DNA of 64,000 nucleotides from Pseudisothecium myosuroides (GCA_951799445.1 OX637289.1:23064245-23128244); one strand, 5' to 3'. Counted from the stretch's first letter, positions 1-12,779 are shown. Numbers and translations: made by a program. The notes: generated by a model from the letters alone, not told the origin.

Positions 1-36
1 TGTTCTGACGTGGTACCATCACTGGACCGACACTGA

Positions 37-228
37 ACCTCTCCACCACATGAATCAGAAGAAGAAGAAGAAAACCTCAGTTCCAAACCAGACTTCCCTG
101 CTACCCCACATGAACCTAACGAACTTACATCACGACCACCATTCCCGGGTATGACAAACGATTCGCATCTCGCAGTAGTCTCACCAGCAGAAGCTATAGC
201 TATCCGGGAACCGAAATTCTGTGACTGA
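37..228 (+). pseudogene. Possible C-terminal coding remnant, Glu/Pro-rich
   Basis: A 63-codon open frame runs to a TGA at 226-228. It has a run of acidic residues (a GAA repeat) followed by Pro/Ser/Thr-rich sequence, which looks more like protein than chance AT-rich DNA. The same frame is closed by a TGA at 34-36 and there is no clear splice acceptor, so if real it is the tail of a broken gene or of a gene entering from outside the window. No family recognised. Confidence 0.2.
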
Positions 229-1100
229 AAGCTACACGGAACCATTATGAGACCGGACCCCGCCTAGAATTTTGGCAAGACTCGGAGCTACGTAGCTGCG
301 CATTCTCGGTATCCACACAGACAAATCCAAAATATGAAAACGAATCTGCACCCACCCACCCACCCACGACAGGAAGGTAAGTTTATTATGCCGACGGGAT
401 GGGCCGTGAGAGGCAACGCGACAACCGCGAGCAACAGCGTGAGCGTCGTCGTCATGCCCGCAAGAAGCGGTCGGAGAATCCTCACTAGCGCAAGGCAGGG
501 GCACAAGGATCGAGAGCCCGCCGGGTAGTTCTACTGTACCCTGATGAGAGTTTATAAAACATAGAACTAGAGTCTGGAGAGCTTCAAGGGTTTTCCGGAC
601 GGTTTGTTTGTTTGTATGTATGCTGCCCAGCCGGCATTGGTACCGGCTCATCTCATCTCGTAGCAGCCATAGCTTTGGCTTTGGCTTGGCTTGTAGTTTC
701 GGAAAGAATGACTTCTTTTCTTTTTTCCTTTTGGTGGGACAGAGGAGGACCTTTTCAACAGACAGCTTTTGGTGCTGCTGCTACACACACACTGCTCGTG
801 AGTGGCCTGCTCTATCTCGTCGCCGTGGTCGTCTCGGACGACGCGCACGTCCTGTTGGCTGGCATGTGCGCCAGGAGACTCATCACCAGGGCACTGTGCA
901 AGCCAGCCTTTCTTTTTCATTGTTTTCCATCTTTCTCCGGGTGGGGATCCCAAAATTTAGAAGATGATGAGGCGAGGAATTCTGGCGCATTTTGCTTATG
1001 GTAGGGGCACCTGTTATCAACGCTAATAGCAACTGAGCATTGTCACTATTATTAAAACATCTAGATTATTGTTTTTTTAGATCTTAATCTGAATTATTGG
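229..1100. other. Gene-free stretch, moderate GC
   Basis: This stretch is richer in GC than the DNA that follows, but the overlapping frames on both strands look low-complexity and contradictory, and I see no splice-consistent gene. It could be the 3' flank of something upstream of the window. Confidence 0.3.
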
Positions 1101-1343
1101 CAAGTGAAAGAACATTCCAACGCAATTTAGCATGCTTTATTTGGACACCGTAGGAATGAGTTATGAATTTTTAAAGTTGATTGTTTGTGGGTGTACCAAT
1201 AATCAAGATGAGACTCTCCGAGATGCAATTGAAAGAACATTCCAACATTATTTAGCATGCATTATTTGGACACCGTAGGAATGAGTTATGAGTTTTTAAT
1301 GTTGATTGTTTGTGAGTGTACCAATAACCGACATGAGACTCAC
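1101..1343 (+). repeat. Tandem duplication, about 125-bp unit, two copies
   Basis: Two near-identical units start with GAAAGAACATTCCAAC (near 1106 and 1231) and contain GGACACCGTAGGAATGAGTT and a shared downstream segment ending near GTACCAATAA. The unit is related to a dispersed repeat also found at 2281-2407 (inverted), 27144-27256 and 61783-61930. Confidence 0.7.
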
Positions 1344-2280
1344 AAAGACTTTCATGTTTTGATGGTGTACACCTTGTATAATCAATAGAGTTAATCCTAA
1401 AGTGAACCCCAATTTCTATAGAAGGGGCATCAAAAGAAGATTTGACTAAAAATAACACTTATTCCGTCTTGAAATAAATCCGGGGTTTCTTGGGAATGGC
1501 TAAATTAACACGTGAGCTGCTCTTATTTTCAAGGGATTGCTTAGTTATTGTAGCTTCTAATCAACCCCACTAGGTGTGAAAGAATGGAAGTCAATAGTGA
1601 AGCAGCATATATTGAATACAGGTGGTGAAATTGACAAAATTCTCTCTTTTGGAGAACTGCTCCAGTGTTATTAATTTGGATCATTCTCCGAGCAATGTTG
1701 GTGCAGGGAAGTCTGATGACATCCTCTGTATTCAATTATGATGATGTCTTATGATTCAACTCTAGAAAATTCTCAACAAGAGATTTGTTAATAGCCAGTA
1801 TTGTATAGTTGTGGGTTGAATCCATCACCTTAATTTGGTTGGTTGGAGGTTGCATTTTGATCTCCTTTGTAAGGATCAAATTGCTTAATAGACTCTAGAA
1901 CGTGGTATCTACAAATTCTTTTGCTTAAGGTTGAATATTTGAATTGGCTCAAATTGTTGATCAAGTTGTCGAGAGCCAATTTCAAATTTAATTTGGAACA
2001 AGTATATTTAGAAACTCCGGATTTATTTCGACACCAAATTCCATCACACCCTAATGTAGGTGCTTCAAAGAGTTTCATCCTTTGTTTTTCTCAAACTCCG
2101 ACTCCTAGTCCCACATTGCACACACTTTACGATTAACTCTAATATCTAGGGGAAATTGATGCTTTAGAATTCAAATGTAGGTGTCGCAAAATTGGGCAAT
2201 GCTTATTAGTATAGGGGTACATATTGTTTTTTGTGTTATTAGGTAGGAATAATAGAATTTATGGTGAATTACTACAAGCT

Positions 2281-2407
2281 TCAACAAAATTACCTATGTG
2301 GAAGAAACCATTTTAGAACCAAACTTTGTTCCTTCCTAAATTTTGCATACGGTATCCAAAGGCCTTGTTCTTTGGTGCGTTGGAACCCTCTTTCACTTGC
2401 CAATAAG
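2281..2407 (-). repeat. Dispersed repeat, inverted copy of the 27144-27256 unit
   Basis: Read on the minus strand, this matches 27144-27256: a segment starting TTGGCAAG, then GGTTCCAACGCACCAAAGAAC, TTTGGATACCGTATGCAAAA, and an ending that resembles AACAAAGTTTGGTTCTAAAA. No coding content. No terminal inverted repeats are obvious, so the class is unknown. Confidence 0.6.
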
Positions 2408-2905
2408 AAAACCAATAGAAATTTGATGAGTCTAATAATAGTAAGTAGGCACAGTAGCAAGAAAAGTGTCGGTTTAGTCAGTAGGGGTACCCACCTTAAA
2501 GATCAAAATATTGGTAGAATCAAAGCTGACGATTAACGTAACCCGAAAAGGATAGCTCACTGGTGCAGAAGCCAAACGCTTTCTCGCTTTCTCCTTAATC
2601 TTGGATTTAGCGTTGTTCTTAGCGGGGTACCGTAATTACCTGGCGAATGGTTAGTGAGGAATGATGAGGACCTGTACTTCCTATATTCTGTGCTGATCTC
2701 TGGACAGCGTGTTGCTTTTGGTTTAGCAGGCACTGAATGATGAAGGCTCCGCCCTTTGCTTCTATTCTCCTGCAGGGTGCTCTAAAAGTTTGCATTTACT
2801 CCTTGACTCTGCATCTTTCACTTTGTCGGATAAGTGTAAAAATCTGACCCTATTTTGTGGTTGGTTGATTTCAAAAAGATCTTGATTGTCCTGAACTAAG
2901 TTACG

Positions 2906-3325
2906 GTAAGGTAGGAGGCTGTAAAACAGAGCGGGCATTAAGAATGGACCCTATAAATGGCTGTGAAATGGACATGAGTCGGTTCTGAAATTGACAGACA
3001 TAGTCATTGAATGAATCAAGGAAAAAAGAGTTATTAATTGCAAGAGCCAATCATTCTCTTTGCTTTCCCCATTTTTATTTAGAATTGCAAGTGAATCGTT
3101 TATGAAAGACCTACTGTAGGGTCACAAATAGGGACCTACGACCCAACTCGTTTGAAAATTCATAAGTAATTCAAAAATGATCGGAAAAATACGAAACCAC
3201 TTGGGTTAGATTCCTCACCAATTCCTCTATGTCTGAAAAATGAACTAAAAATATTCCCGTCCAAGGAAATACATGAAAAAGGCGAACCAGCCCTTAGATG
3301 CTCCATTTCTGAGCCTCCTACCTTA
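2906..3325. mobile_element. MITE, GTAAGGTAGG family (copy 1)
   Basis: Ends GTAAGGTAGGAGGCTGTAAA and (reverse complement) CTAAGGTAGGAGGCTCAGAA form imperfect terminal inverted repeats. The interior carries the family signature ACCACTTGGGTTAGATTCC. The element is non-coding. Related copies lie at 12780-13070, 27681-28014, 60743-61042 and 55872-57158, the last interrupted by another transposon. Confidence 0.6.
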
Positions 3326-3836
3326 GAGGCACTCACTGTCAATTACAACCCATAACCAACCTTTAGGGTGCTCTAATTCCAACCAAGGCCGAAAAACTTG
3401 GAATTTGTTTTTTCAAGGTTTGGACTAATAAGGTTATGACACATGTCTCAAAGTAGTGAGTAAGAAAGTAGGAAATAGTGAGTGGAAAAGCAGTTTTTGA
3501 ATGATTGGAATTAGAAGAGTCTAAAATTGGCAATGGGTCATGAGTACTTTTGGGCTCCCAAAATTCACATTTGGAATTTCAAATTTGGAAATAAAATTAT
3601 GAAAAATTTGCAATCCCCATATTTCCTATCTTTCTACATGTTAAAATTTCTTGCCGCTTAAACTGCTTAGAATCTGCTGGAAAATCCCTTAAGTCATTGA
3701 CTATGGGTGCTTTTACCTGAAGGGCCGCCTACCATATGGAATTAGTATACAGTAAAGCCCACCGATCAACGATGAAATGGGAATTTTAAAAAATTGGACT
3801 TCCATGCCATTGCTAATTGATGGGCTTCACCAGACC

Positions 3837-4150
3837 CATTAGAGAAAAAAATCAGCCCTCCGGAGGACCCTGAAATTTACTTTTTTTTGTCAAAAAAATA
3901 GTTTTTCCCCTATTTCCGCCTGGCAGAAACTGCAGCAGAACTAGCGCAGGAACCGAAAATTACTAGTTGTTTATTTTTATTTTTATTTTTAATCTTAAAA
4001 AATTACTAAAAAAAAATCGTGATTTCGGCGAGCAGTCAGCCAAGCTGACTGCTCACCGCAGCATAGTACTGGAGTGACAGGCCAAGCTTTTTAATAGCTT
4101 GGCATGTCACTCCGGAGCAGCCCTCCGGAGGGCTGATTTTTTCTCTAATG
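3837..4150. mobile_element. MITE with 30-bp CATTAGAG... TIRs and internal hairpins (copy 1)
   Basis: The ends read CATTAGAGAAAAAAATCAGC and, reverse-complemented, CATTAGAGAAAAAATCAGCC. The inverted repeat continues into CCTCCGGAGG, about 30 bp in all. Two internal hairpins are visible: GAGCAGTCAGC-CAA-GCTGACTGCTC near 4030-4054, and a second arm pair built on GGAGTGACA...TGTCACTCC with a GCCAAGC/GCTTGGC stem. The size (314 bp), the lack of coding and a TA at each end suggest a Tc1/mariner-like MITE, but the target duplication is not certain. Confidence 0.7.
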
Positions 4151-6009
4151 CATGACTCCACACAAAAGCCTACCCTAACTTGGTTTTTGCGTATACAAAT
4201 GTAGATTTCAAATTTAATTATTAAATTTAGTTACATAATTGTAATAATAAGGAGTAGGATTTAGGACCAACTTACATGTGAGGCCGGTGGGCAAAAAAAG
4301 CAATTGAAAGACAAGAACAATGCCACTGATGATCGGTAAGCGTGGAAGCAGGTGAGTGAGTTCCACCAGTATCAATGTATTTGACACTGTAGAAGGAGCA
4401 TAAAAATGCTTTCTATATTTCGGCATTGTTAACTGCTCCTACTCACCGATACATATAAGCTGGCCCTTAGGGTATAGTATTTCCATCCACAAGGTTGAAA
4501 ATGTGGAGTCGGCCCTACTTGGTAGTGATTACAAACTTGTATTGGGAATTTAGTGATTTGCTACAAAAGATTTGTAGGGGGAGCTCAATTAGCAAGAACA
4601 CATTCTTGGACAAAAGTTTTAAATTGGTAACTGAAGATTTTTTAGAGAGTGAATTTGCTCCCAAAAAATATTTTATTAGCTTTCTTAGTTCCAAAACATC
4701 GGTGATATTTTTTAGTCTACTTTCCTTCACTGAAAAAAGTGACTTTACTACCAACTTTGTTTTGGAGTTTATTTGCTCATTTAATATTTTTATGACTTTG
4801 CATGAGTTTTCATAATAGAATGTTGTTGAAATAAAACATTGAAATCATCCATCGATCCACACACTTGTATTATCATGCAAATCTAGTTGTAATATTACGA
4901 ATGGACAAACTACACATTAAGTCATCAACAATGGTGTTGAACCATCACTGCCAAAGGCAATACTACCCATTACAGTGTCAATGATTTGCACACAAAATTA
5001 GAATAAGACACAATATATTAATGACCTTCTAGGATTGCAAGCTTGTAACCTTGTAGAGAGTAGTGAAAAATGATTTGCTCTAAGAGTGAGTTCCTTGAAA
5101 GAATCTCAAGGTTGTGTACACACAAATGGTGTTAATGTTGGCTCTTCCAACAAGTATATGATACCACATGGCCACACATCTAACAACCAATATCAAATTT
5201 TGGTTACTAATGAGATCTTAATGGATGAAGATAAAACTAGTAAATTAAACTCATAATGCAATATTTCATCCATCATTTCAAATATTTGGTATCAATATGG
5301 CTAAATGCGTTCAATTAAAAGTCTCATTTTACAATGCATGAGTAGGAGGGATATTTATTTTGTAAAAAAATTGCCATTTATAGCCATAATAATTAACATT
5401 GCCCCCCCCGGCTTAGGAATACATGATACGGGCAATATTGAGTTGGGGACTTCTATTTTGGATGAAGATTTTTTTTCTTTTTATTCCTACTGAATTAAAA
5501 GAAAACAATGAAGAAATTGTATCGGAAATTGAATAGTCTTTGTCTTCTATTGCATATAGTTCAATTTTTGCCCTTAAAAAATGCAAGTCTTCATTGTCAA
5601 TTTTGGTCTCATCAACCCACTTTGACTTTATTCTTTTATTAAATTTTATTATCCCTAGTCAATTTTGTGGAATACATTTATAATAGTTAGTTTATAATGA
5701 CCTAGCTATTTATTTATAAGCAATGTAAGCATACCCTCTACCTATCAATAAAAATTATTTGTTAATTCATACATGCTAACATGGATACATCCAAAATTGC
5801 ACCCTGCCCCAAAAAACCATCATCACTCTGTGCACATCTCCAAAATCAATAAATACTTATGTGAAAGAAACAATTTTTAGAAACTCTACCCAAAAAAACT
5901 TTTGACCTTTACACAGGTTTGACTGTACCTGAAAAACTTGAACTGTCCGTTTCACCTGCGTCAAAAAAAGAAAAAGAATCTCTTATTGAAAAAGAAAAAG
6001 AAAACTCGA
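4151..6009. other. Gene-free AT-rich stretch
   Basis: No ORF with protein-like composition, no clear inverted-repeat ends. Short homopolymers and a C-run at 5404-5410 only. Confidence 0.4.
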
Positions 6010-6048
6010 AGTTAAATATCCCAGTTAAATATCCCAGTTAAATATCCC
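6010..6048 (+). repeat. 13-bp perfect tandem repeat, three copies
   Basis: AGTTAAATATCCC is repeated three times head to tail without mismatch, directly before a more GC-rich segment (6050-6245). Confidence 0.9.
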
Positions 6049-7084
6049 TGTCTCGGTGACCAGGCAAGGACGGACCAGTGGACCACACCAAGCGGATGGC
6101 GAGGGTATCTTCGCTGCACAATGCAGCCCGGCCATGTGTACCCCCTCCTTGGGCACACACTGCGAATCGTCTGTCTGCCACCTGCAGAGCATTGCACCTG
6201 TAGCCACTTCGCGCATGGAGAACCTCTGCCCAGACTTCGATTAACTTAACAATTAAGTTCGCATTATCAATGTCATGTCAGGGGGGTGACTGCAGGAGGA
6301 GTGTGAGTGAGAAATGATGAGGGAATGTACCTTACTTCCACATCTGATGCTCTGCAGAGCTTGCGACAGCAGAACTGCAGAGTCTCAGAAGTCTGTCAGT
6401 ACTGACGACTGTGGGGACTTGGCACTCGTGAATTGGTGACGACTGATGGACTGACTGACGGAGCTAACTTAGATTCAACTCAAGAGATCGAAACTAGCGA
6501 AGGATGTCCTTTGTCGTTGTCTTTGTTGTGTCCACCAGGCCACCTGTGGCTGGTGGCTTTTGGTCCTCTTCCCTCGCAATGAAATTCCGTTTCATTGTAA
6601 AAAGCTTCGCCGAGGACTTGTTCCTTTGGTTCTGTGTACTTGTTCCTTTTATCAATGGAATTGGTCCATGTGTTTCAAGAAAAAAAAAAAATTCCGTTTC
6701 ATTTGTGTCCAAAAAAACAACTAGCGAAGGACGACGTTCGGATTCCGGAAGCCGTCCGGAATCGACGTCCGGAAGTCGGAAGGGCGCCTTGGGAATGGGG
6801 TGCCGTGGTTCTAGACTTCTAGAACTACTGTAGCTCCTCTCATCACTATGTTGTTGACTTCAGAGAAAAGCCCAAATGGAAGCTTGTGGGACGCCCACGC
6901 AACTGAAAGGCCGACAATCGCACGCACTGTGCGCGACCTGATGAGGTTGGAGCCTTCGACTCTGACGCTCTTGCTGGACAGTAAGTTACAACTCTTCCTT
7001 TGGAAACTTTGGAACCAGGAGAATATTTCCTCGTGGATATGAGAGCTTATTATAATAACTTACTGTAAACCTACTCCAGTCGTC
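6049..7084. other. Gene-free stretch of mixed composition
   Basis: GC is moderate in 6050-6420 and 6720-7000. Several short frames overlap on both strands and none shows a family motif or a consistent splice structure. Nothing further can be supported. Confidence 0.3.
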
Positions 7085-8207
7085 TGCTGGGCTGTGATAG
7101 GCGAGACTGGTGTTGTTTGTTGGCGTTGGACCGAACGGGAGCAGGCTTTGCAAGTTTGCATGGACAAAAAGCTACAGAGCCTTGGCACTATCTTGGCAGG
7201 GAAAAGGAAAGGTTGAGTAGCTAGCTTACGCCAAATGCGAGTCAATGCTATAGGAAGAAAGCTTCTAGGAATGGACAATGATTTGTCTTGACAGTGCACG
7301 GGAAAACTTAAAGGCTTGGCACGGACTATATATGTGGTCTTATATTGACCCCTTGGAACATGAAGTAGGTACTAAAATATTACTACAAGACATGCACCGT
7401 TGGATTGAAAATTCAACAATTGGCATCTTTCATTGGTGGAAGTGCAATGATGATTGAATTTGGAAGTGCCATGTGTCATTGGATCCGGTTTAGCACAATT
7501 ACCAACTTTTGAAATCAATGATGTATCCGTCAATTCATGCACCTTTGCATGTCAAAGATCTATACAAAAAACACCATTCATGCACCTTTGCATGTCAAAG
7601 ATCTATACAAAAAACACCGCCATGCTACAACCTAAATTGAACTTCTCATACCTTTTAAGATATTAAAAAATCTGAACACATTTCTTCGTGAATATGCATT
7701 CTTCATTCCAACCTATGAGTCATGAACTTTGGTGTGATAGGCAAGGTTGTTGTTGTTTGTTGGCTTTGGATCAAAAGGGAGGATGCATTGCATCATCGAC
7801 AAAAGGATACTATGAGGAAGTTTGAGTAGCTCAAAATCTAAGCGAATGTTAGAGGAACAAACCTTCTAACTGTAGACATTGATTTGTCTTGTTAGTGCAT
7901 GTTACAAAATGAACCTACATATAGTTATAAAGTTTGGCAAGGAGAAATCTTTTTATCATTTCTATTGTTATCATACTTGCACTATTCATGTTGAAAAACT
8001 TTTCACAAACATCATTCATTTGGTAAAAATCTAACTATAAACATTGATTTGTCATGTTATTGAGTGTTTCAAAATGAACCTACGTATCGTTACAAAGTTT
8101 GTCAAGAGGCAATCATTTCTACCAGTTCTATATTCTTAATACTCGCACTATTCATGTTAAAAACTCTTCACAAACATCATTCATTCATTTGGTAAAAACT
8201 ATTCCTC
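7085..8207 (+). repeat. Decayed local duplications
   Basis: A segment at about 7085-7330 (GTGATAGGCGAGACTGGTG..., ...GATTTGTCTTG) recurs diverged at about 7730-7950. A roughly 165-bp unit containing GCACTATTCATGTT and ACAAACATCATTCATT is repeated in tandem at about 7910-8207. Inside the array, a 43-bp unit (TTCATGCACCTTTGCATGTC...) is duplicated almost exactly at 7534-7576 and 7577-7619. Confidence 0.65.
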
Positions 8208-8754
8208 CCTGATCCAAAGTTATCACTAATTAAATATAAGTTTCATTTCGTAACACGCGCTAAGCGTAATAGGACAAATGCAGTGCTGCTGTTTGTTTTT
8301 CTGCTTGGATTCCGGTACAATTGCGGCTCCTTTTTTGGGCGCATCGTCCACTTGGCAGGCACCCCCACCCCCACTGGAAAAGTCTGGAAAGTCCACGGAA
8401 TTTCGGTAGACTAGACGAAAACTAGGCGGCTTTTTCCATCGCAGGAAGGGCGTGAGTGGTTTTGAGTGGATTTTTAATTAATTATTCTCTTTCTGAGGAA
8501 TGGAATATTTTACGTAGCAGCATTATTATCATGATGGAATCAATAGTAGTGGCTCGACCGGTGCAGAACAGTGCGGAGGATGCAGCGAATCAATCAAGAA
8601 ACAACACTCCGGCACTTGGGGCGGTCGTGGGAGTCAATCAAAGTCGGATAATCAGTTGCTTGCCGAAGTGGATCATTACATTACATTACAGTACAGTACA
8701 TTACAATCAGACTAAAGAATCTGATGTTTTGTTTCTCTTTTTGTGTGACAGTAT

Positions 8755-9480
8755 CATGGTGGTCCAACTCTTTTCTCAAGCTTGGTGGAGTCGGTCCCTC
8801 CCTGTTTTTTATTTGTAGTCGGTCGCCCTTTCATCATATGTTGTTTCTAGGTCTGTGTGTGATATCACGGTCCAACTCTTTCTCAAGATTGTTGGAGTTG
8901 GTCCTTCCTTTTTTAATTAGTAGTCGGTTGTAGTTTTGTGTGTGATATTTTGGTCCTTCCTTTTTTAATTAGTAGTCGGTTGTAGTTTTATGTGTGATAT
9001 CATGGTCCTTCCTTTTTTTAATTTGTAGTTGGTTGTAGTTTTGTGTGTGATATCATGGTCTTTCCTTTTTTAAGTTTGTAGTCAATTGTTCCTATTATCA
9101 TATGTAACCTCTAGTTTTGTGTGTGATACCATGGTCCAACTCTTACTCAAGACCGTTGTCGGTCTTCTCTTGTATCTCTTCTTACATGTGTCAATTTCTC
9201 CACAACATTAGTAACCAACGCTAGTAGGGGGTTCTTTTGCTCCTCCTAGAAGTAGGACCCCTTAGCACTGTTTATCTTTTCGTGTGACAATTGTATAGGC
9301 CAACTCTTTCTCAAGATTGTTGGAGTCGGTCCTTCTTTTTTTAATTTGTAGTCAGTCATATCTTTTATTATATGTTGTTTCTTATTTGGTGTAAAATATC
9401 ACAGTCCAACTCTTTTTTAAACTCCATGTTCGTCTTCTCTTCTATCTCTTTTTAATTGTGTCAATTTTTCAATAATATTA
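8755..9480 (+). repeat. Repeat-rich block with about 52-bp tandem units
   Basis: Anchors GGTCCTTCC(T)n occur near 8900, 8952 and 9004, with a variant near 9057, giving about four units of 52-53 bp that include TAGTCGGTTGTAGTTTTGTG. A wider motif (TGGTCCAACTCTTTCTCAAG) recurs through the block near 8757, 8870, 9130, 9300 and 9400. Non-coding. Confidence 0.7.
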
Positions 9481-9600
9481 GTAACCAACATTAGGGGGTC
9501 CCTTTCGCTCCCCTCAAAAGTTGGCTCCCCTAGTATTGCAACTTTCCACCCAGCCAATGATTCTTTGCAACTTCCTAGTCAGCCAATGACTTTCTGCAAA

Positions 9601-10465
9601 TTAACTCCCAAAGTTCCAAAATCTATTTTTGGTCAAAAATGGTTCAAATTGTCATTTCTAATTTAAAAAACAATTTTTTTGCAAATGGTATTTTTTCCAT
9701 ACCTAATCGTAGGATCTTGCAAAAGACTAGTATGAAAATGTGTGGTAAGAATTTCAAATATTTTGACTGTATAGATTGCAAGACAAATGCATTCAAAGTG
9801 AAGAAGTTATATTTTTTGGCACCGCAACAAACTAGTTTATGAGACTTTGAATCTTCTTAGCTTATAAATTTTGCACTATATGTTTTGAATTAAATGTTGT
9901 TATCATGAAGAAATATGTTGAGAATATAGAAAAAATAAAAGTAAAAAAAAAGGATGTGATTTTCATTCTTCAAAAAATTGTTAAGTAGAAGAAAATATGT
10001 GTTAGAGGAAAAAACAAAATCATTACTAGCTCTAAGATGGAATTAAAACACACTAATCCCAATGGCAAGATTGTTTTAACTATCGAGTTTAATTTGCCTA
10101 TGGAACTTTTTGTTTTGAAAAAATGTGAAAATTGAGCTAAAAAACAAATCATCTAAATATGTTTCTAAAAATATATTATGAATGCCTTCAACACAAGATG
10201 CTCCATAACTTTCACACTACAAATCCAAGTGGAATGAAGCAAAGCTTTTTATGTAGACAAAAATACAATATATGATTAATAGACTTTTTTAAATTTTTAC
10301 TTCAAGTTTTTTGTAGAGTTTTTTAGCCTAATGAGTTCAATTCAGGACTTAACTCCAATTTTTGTGGTATAACTTTTGCTCCCGAGCACCAATTGAAATA
10401 CAAATTACTTTTCTAGAAAGTGAATAAGTTTTTTCAATTTTATAAGAAAGTTTTACCAAAAATCA
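9601..10465 (-). mobile_element. TTAA/CCCCTAAAGG element, old inverted copy
   Basis: Begins TTAACTCCCAAAGTTCC and continues with the reverse complement of the right half of the 11138-12065 element (CATTTCTA..., AGGATCTTGC, ATAGATTGCAAG). It ends near GAGCACCAATTGAAAT, so the left terminus appears lost or too diverged to place. Confidence 0.6.
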
Positions 10466-11137
10466 AAAAATCAAAAAATATGTAAAAATAATATCTTTGA
10501 ACTACAATTATATCCTTGTTAGAAAAGCAAAATTGTAAAAATAATATCTTTGAACTAATTTTTTATACCATGTATTCTTGTTTGGACCATGGATGTGCTC
10601 AAACAAGGCACCCCCACTTGTGATGAAAGGAGATTTCAAAGATTACTCATCACTTATCATGGAAGGAAAATAATTCTTCGTCAATTCTTGGGAATTTGCC
10701 ACTTTACAATTATCCGATAAATTGTATTGTTTTCTTCATGATAATGGAAATTGATTGAGGAACAATAATGTGTGATTCTTCCTCTGATCTTTGCTCCGCC
10801 CATCTTTGTGATTTTGTAATCCTAGATCAATTTTTATACTTGTGTGTTAAAATGGTTTAATTTTGGAATTAAAAATATTCAACATGTCATTTTTTCATTT
10901 TCTAATTATATGTAAATTTTTTGATTTTCTAATTTTAAATTTTACAAAGAATTAAAGATCTTTAAATAATATTTTATTTGTTTTTCAAACATTTGTTTGC
11001 AAATTTATAAAATTTTGGACATGCTTCAAATTTTACTTGCTTATTTATAAAACCAACCCAAAAATTTGGGTAATAAAAAATTATTATTGCTTTCTTGGTA
11101 AGAATTTAGAATTTAGATAAAACTGAAACAATTCTAA
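10466..11137. other. Gene-free AT-rich stretch
   Basis: Very AT-rich, with no feature visible beyond poly-A/T runs. Confidence 0.4.
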
Positions 11138-12065
11138 TTAACCCCTAAAGGACCATTGTCCCCTCGAGGGACAAATGGGAATTCGGGCATGTACCTTTTT
11201 GGTGTTTTACTTTGCCTGATTTTTTGAAACTTTCTGTGAACGTGAAGAATTGAAAGAGGTACGTGGCGGAAAAAAAAATTTGAAATCGGACCTTCGAGCG
11301 AGAAGTTATGCCATTTCTTGGAATGCGTGGGGACGCGGGGCAGCAAAAAAAAATTGCAAAATTTTGAATTTTTTTTTAAAATATTTTTTTCTCATAGATT
11401 ATATTTTTGTCTATCTGGAAAGCTTTGATTCATTTCATTTGGATTTGTTATGAGGAAGTTATGGACATTCTTGTTTTTCAGGCAGTTAGAGCATCTTCTT
11501 GAAAAAAATAACTTGTAGGATTCATTTCGGAATGCAATTTTTGTAATTTTTCAAATTTTTTTTTTGTAATGGTTTAGTTTACTTGCTAGAACAATCTCAC
11601 CATTGGGATTAGTGCATTTTAATTCCATCTAAAATATATGAATATTTTAGATTTTCCTTTGATCTTGTATCTACTTCTACTTAACAATTTTTTTAAGAAT
11701 GATAATTGAATTTTTTTGAATTTTTTTATTTTTCCTAGACTCTCAACTCAATTCTCCACTATAAAGATTTAAAGCTCAAAACGCTGTAGTGCAAAAATTT
11801 TAAGTTAAAAATGTTTAAAGTCAAAAAATCTGGTCCCGCAATGTGCTGAAAAACTTGTTTTTTCCACTTTAAACGCAGATATCTTGCAATCTGTACGATC
11901 AAAAATTCTGAAATTTTTTCCACACATTCTTATACCAATTATGTGTAAGATCCTATGGTTAGATGTGAAAAAAAAAAATTTTAATTTTTTTTTACTTTTT
12001 GCTAGAGAAGTGGCAGTTTTGAGTGTTTTTTGGCAGAAAAAAGGCCTTGGTCCTTTAGGGGTTAA
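11138..12065 (+). mobile_element. piggyBac-like MITE, TTAA family 1 (reference copy)
   Basis: The element is bounded by TTAA on both sides (11138-11141 and 12062-12065). Its terminal inverted repeat is CCCCTAAAGGACC / GGTCCTTTAGGGG. Just inside the left end is a short hairpin, GTCCCCTCGAGGGAC in this copy. The right end carries GGCAGTTTTGAGTGTTTTTT. TTAA target plus CCC-starting ends is the signature of the piggyBac superfamily. There is no transposase ORF, so it is non-autonomous. TTAA also extends the inverted repeat, so target duplication cannot be proved from this copy alone. Confidence 0.75.
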
Positions 12066-12779
12066 TTTACTAGACCAATTTTTTACAAAGTTTTCTATCG
12101 TCATATGTAAGGGTCAACTTTGGCAAACCAATGTCAAAATTGAATTTTCAAGTTAGATTTTTAAAGGTTCACTTCACCCTAAACTAATCACAGAATAACA
12201 TATAATACTTTTCATCATAAATATTTGATATATGCCAAATCTCACCCTTCATGTAGGGTATTTATTTTGTGAAATGAAGTCATGACTCAAGAGTGTTGCC
12301 TATGATTCCTTTAAGGTGAGAAGTGAAAAAAGCAAAATTCTCATGTATCAAAATTCAATACTTTTATTTTTTTTATCAGTAACAACAAGAAATTCATAGG
12401 CTAATTAATTCTTAAGCTTCCTTGGGAACTTTATGTATAAACACCACATAAACTTTCATAAAATCCTCATTATGTATTGAGATATGATTTTACATTAGTA
12501 AACATTATTTATATAATCCAATATATGCAAGAAAAAATGACATGATTAGATATGAATTTTTAAATTTATTTTTAGAAAAAAGAAGTAATTGTGTGTACTA
12601 AACAAGAGGGAAAAATATAGTCAATTCAATTTGCACTAATCCATAAGGACTTGGTGTAGAGAAAGGATAGATAATGACTACTTTGGAGACAATAATGAGA
12701 CCTTGCAAAATGTTTTTTTGAAACACCAAGATGAAGCAAATTCTTAACCCCTTGAGGACTATGAATGCAAAATTTGCAC
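12066..12779. other. Gene-free AT-rich stretch
   Basis: Contains an isolated TTAACCCCTTGAGGAC at 12744-12759 that resembles the left end of a TTAA element but has no matching right end that I could find. Nothing else. Confidence 0.4.

Noticed and set aside
11138..12065. LTR-retrotransposon interpretation of the TTAA family
   Set aside because: The ends are inverted, not direct, repeats. There is no TG...CA boundary, no primer-binding site and no polyprotein.
12744..12779. TTAACCCCTTGAGGAC as the left end of another TTAA element
   Set aside because: No inverse partner with TTAA was found within about 1.5 kb.
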